Shown piece after piece: positions 61,912-64,000 of a stretch of 64,000 nt of DNA. Position 1 is the stretch's first letter. Each line of letters starts with the position of its first letter. A model generated the notes under the pieces. That model had not been told where the DNA came from, made no database searches, and saw nothing but the letters and a program-made list of their open reading frames with translations. The DNA is taken from the NCBI GenBank assembly GCA_964629475.1, contig CAZVQW010000001.1, positions 372,001 through 436,000 on the forward strand, written 5' to 3'. The DNA is from SMWD01 sp964629475 (GTDB lineage: Bacteria > Pseudomonadota > Gammaproteobacteria > Steroidobacterales > GCA-2729495). A program made the position numbers and the translations under genes.

Positions 61912-62760
61912 ATGCCTGCGGAACGCGAAATGACTCAATCAACCGACATGCCACAGACGAACACCGAAATTGAGCGAGGATCAACGATTGCCGATCCGTT
62001 CGTCGATTACTACAAGCAACAGAGCCTGTCGGCCGCGACCATCGAGCGGTTCAAATCGATCATGGCTCTCGTGCAACGCACACGCAGGAATGCAGACCTC
62101 GGCATCGAGCGCTTGTCCATAGGAGACGTCGGCTGCAACGCCGGAACCCAATCCATGATGTGGGCAGAAGCCGGACATACCGTGCGCGGTCTGGATATCA
62201 ACGAGGGGCTGCTCGAGGTTGCTCGACAGCGCAGCAAAGAACGTCATCTCGATATTGATTTCACGCTCGGCTCGGCAGCGAACTTGCCATGGGAAACTGC
62301 ATCGCTCGATGTCTGCCTGCTACCGGAACTGCTCGAGCATGTTGCCGACTGGGAGCCCTGTCTCGAGGAAGCTTGCCGGGTATTGCGCACGGGTGGTGTG
62401 CTTTATCTCAGTACGACAAATCGCCTGTGTCCGAAACAGATGGAATTCGAATTACCCTTGTATAGCTGGTATCCGGGCCCGCTAAAACGCTATTGCGAAA
62501 AACTGTCGGTAACGACTCATCCGGAATGGGTCAATCATGCGAAGTTCCCCGCGGTAAACTGGTTCACGCCTTACCAGCTCAAGGACTACCTCAGGCGTCG
62601 CGGATTCAATGCATTCGATCGATTCGATGTCATGGACCTGAGCGACAAAGGCCGTCTCGCCCGGCAACTCGTCGCGGCCATTCGTTATTTACCGCCACTG
62701 CGATTCTTCGCACATATAGCAACTTCCTATACAGTAGTGGTCGGCATACGCCGCACCTGA
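61912..62760 (+). CDS. Class I SAM-dependent methyltransferase
   Basis: A 282-residue UbiG/methyltransferase-11-like protein. SIGDVGCNAGTQSMMWAEAG is SAM motif I, VRGLDINEGLLEVARQRSKE is the acidic-loop region and LPELLEHVADWEPCLEEACR is the motif II-III region. The C-terminal half is rich in aromatic residues and arginines (YSWYPGPLKRYCEKLS). Substrate unknown. Its position beside glycosyltransferases suggests O-methylation of a sugar. It is followed 26 bases later by a glycosyltransferase on the same strand. The first residues (MPAEREMTQSTDM) offer several alternative Met starts. Confidence 0.82.
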   Translation: MPAEREMTQSTDMPQTNTEIERGSTIADPFVDYYKQQSLSAATIERFKSIMALVQRTRRNADLGIERLSIGDVGCNAGTQSMMWAEAGHTVRGLDINEGLLEVARQRSKERHLDIDFTLGSAANLPWETASLDVCLLPELLEHVADWEPCLEEACRVLRTGGVLYLSTTNRLCPKQMEFELPLYSWYPGPLKRYCEKLSVTTHPEWVNHAKFPAVNWFTPYQLKDYLRRRGFNAFDRFDVMDLSDKGRLARQLVAAIRYLPPLRFFAHIATSYTVVVGIRRT

Positions 62761-62786
62761 ACCTGAACACACGACTGCCCGCCACG

Positions 62787-64000
62787 ATGCGCATTCTGCA
62801 TATTCTCGATCACTCGATTCCGCTCCACAGCGGCTATTCGTTTAGAACGCGCGAAATTATCAGGCACCAACGCGCCCGGGGCTGGGAAACGGCACATGTC
62901 ACGAGCACGAAACACACGGCGGAAAGTGACGCAGAGGAAACGGTGGATGGTTTGCATTTTTACCGTACTCTACCCGGCCACGGCCTCTTCGACGCGCTAC
63001 CGATTGTCGATCAGCTAGCTGTCGTCAGGTCGCTCGCACGCCGCCTGGCGATGATTGTCGATGAGATCAAACCCGATATCCTGCATGCTCATTCACCCTG
63101 TCTGAACGGGCTGGCGGCTCTTCGAGTAGCTCGTCGCCGACATCTGCCGCTGGTTTACGAACTCCGCGCGTTATGGGAAGACGGCGCTGTCGACCACGGC
63201 ACCACTACGCCGAACAGCCTGCGCTACCGAATGTCCCGCGCCCTGGAGACCTATGTATTGAAACGCGCCGACGCGATCACGACCATTTGCAACGGCTTGC
63301 AAAAGGAAATCACAGGGCGCGGAATCAACGCGGACAAGGTGACGGTGATTCCGAATGCCGTCGACGTACACCGCTTCACTGTACATGAATCCCGGGATCC
63401 GCAACTCAACGAGGAACTTGACCTGACAGACAAACCTGTACTTGGATTCATTGGTTCATTTTACCGATACGAGGGATTGTCCACCCTGCTGGACTCGGTA
63501 CCGCAAATTGTTCAGGCCAGCCCGGACGTGCGCATACTATTGGTCGGTGGTGGCATGGAAGCGGAAGCACTGCATCAGCAAGTGAAAACGCTCGGCATTG
63601 ACCATCAGGTAATTTTCACCGGGCGCGTGCCGCACGATCAGGTTGACCGCTACTACAGTCTCATCGACATACTGGTTTATCCACGCCTGGCAACGCGGCT
63701 GACCGATCTGGTCACGCCACTCAAACCTCTTGAGGCAATGGCCCAGGGGCGCGCACTCGTGGCATCGGATGTCGGCGGTCATCTCGAACTGATCCGCGAC
63801 GGCGAAACCGGCCTGCTCTTCGAGGCCAACAATCCGGGCGCACTAGCCGAAGCCGTAATTAAACTGTTGCGTGATGACACATTCGCACAACAACTTCGCA
63901 CCTCGGGCAGGCAATTTGTCGAGGATGCTCGCAACTGGCCGGCTTCTATCGAGCGCTACGAAGAAGCCTACGCTGCCGCCAGGGTCCGCACGTCCGCTCG
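62787..64000 (+). CDS. XrtA-associated GT4 glycosyltransferase, C-terminus outside window
   Basis: An open frame of 404 codons that runs off the right edge. It begins MRILHILDHSIPLHSGYSFR, a start typical of the GT4 family found in exosortase A loci. LVYELRALWEDGAVDHGTTT, CNGLQKEITGRG, VIPNAVDVHRF, LGFIGSFYRYEGLSTLLDSV and the donor-site block LVTPLKPLEAMAQGRALVASD are GT4 motifs. Only the last few residues appear to be missing. It begins 26 bases after the methyltransferase gene, suggesting one transcript that may continue to the exosortase or further synthesis genes beyond the window. Confidence 0.88.
   Translation, partial: MRILHILDHSIPLHSGYSFRTREIIRHQRARGWETAHVTSTKHTAESDAEETVDGLHFYRTLPGHGLFDALPIVDQLAVVRSLARRLAMIVDEIKPDILHAHSPCLNGLAALRVARRRHLPLVYELRALWEDGAVDHGTTTPNSLRYRMSRALETYVLKRADAITTICNGLQKEITGRGINADKVTVIPNAVDVHRFTVHESRDPQLNEELDLTDKPVLGFIGSFYRYEGLSTLLDSVPQIVQASPDVRILLVGGGMEAEALHQQVKTLGIDHQVIFTGRVPHDQVDRYYSLIDILVYPRLATRLTDLVTPLKPLEAMAQGRALVASDVGGHLELIRDGETGLLFEANNPGALAEAVIKLLRDDTFAQQLRTSGRQFVEDARNWPASIERYEEAYAAARVRTSA

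Overview
The window looks like a chromosomal segment of a moderately GC-rich gammaproteobacterium. The housekeeping genes at the left fit this (a YoaA-type helicase, GTP-dependent PEP carboxykinase, DusA, YbdK-type ligase, GltX, tRNA-Glu/Ala/Val). The rest fits environmental Gamma- and Betaproteobacteria that carry the exosortase A (XrtA/PEP-CTERM) type of exopolysaccharide locus. I cannot place it to genus by eye.

Layout. 1-8.5 kb: helicase fragment, pckG, a perfect 25-bp inverted repeat (REPIN-like), a class III nucleotide cyclase fused to an FHA domain, a methyltransferase, the operon N-formylglutamate amidohydrolase / ybdK / dusA, and galE. 8.5-12.1 kb: the PrsK/PrsR sensor kinase and sigma54 activator pair typical of XrtA systems. 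12.2-14.9 kb: tRNA-Glu, tRNA-Ala, gltX, a 4'-phosphopantetheinyl transferase and tRNA-Val. 15-64 kb: a ~49 kb polysaccharide island.

The island has four blocks. (a) 15.1-28.6 kb: AAA-FHA ATPase, initiating sugar-phosphate transferase, FemAB-like protein, AlgD-like GDP-mannose dehydrogenase, then a nucleotide-sugar operon (glycosyltransferases, RfbF-type cytidylyltransferase, SDR epimerase/dehydratase, three tandem C-methyltransferase-like proteins). (b) 28.8-38.6 kb: a 1456-residue secreted multi-domain protein ending in a haem-type CxxCH, a HEAT-repeat protein, a TPR protein, a membrane-anchored heparinase II/III-like protein and a glycosyltransferase. (c) 38.9-46.1 kb: two GNAT-like proteins, a PLP decarboxylase, an acyl-CoA ligase, an acyl carrier protein and an asparagine-synthetase-like protein that has lost its glutaminase cysteine. 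This forms a carrier-protein cassette. (d) 46.0-61.4 kb: a tightly packed 12-gene operon on the minus strand running Wza-like lipoprotein, Wzz-like chain-length protein, BY-kinase, outer-membrane beta-barrel, deacetylase, glycosyltransferase, two asparagine synthetases, two more glycosyltransferases, a second deacetylase and an O-antigen polymerase/ligase. A methyltransferase and the start of another glycosyltransferase lie beyond it.

Together these encode synthesis, modification, polymerisation and export of a complex, probably uronic-acid-containing exopolysaccharide under PrsK/PrsR control. Neither the exosortase nor any PEP-CTERM substrate is present in the window, although nearly every other marker of the XrtA system is. 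No Wzx flippase is visible either. The most interesting points are this missing exosortase, the C-terminal CxxCH protein, and the carrier-protein/amidation/acyltransfer cassette.
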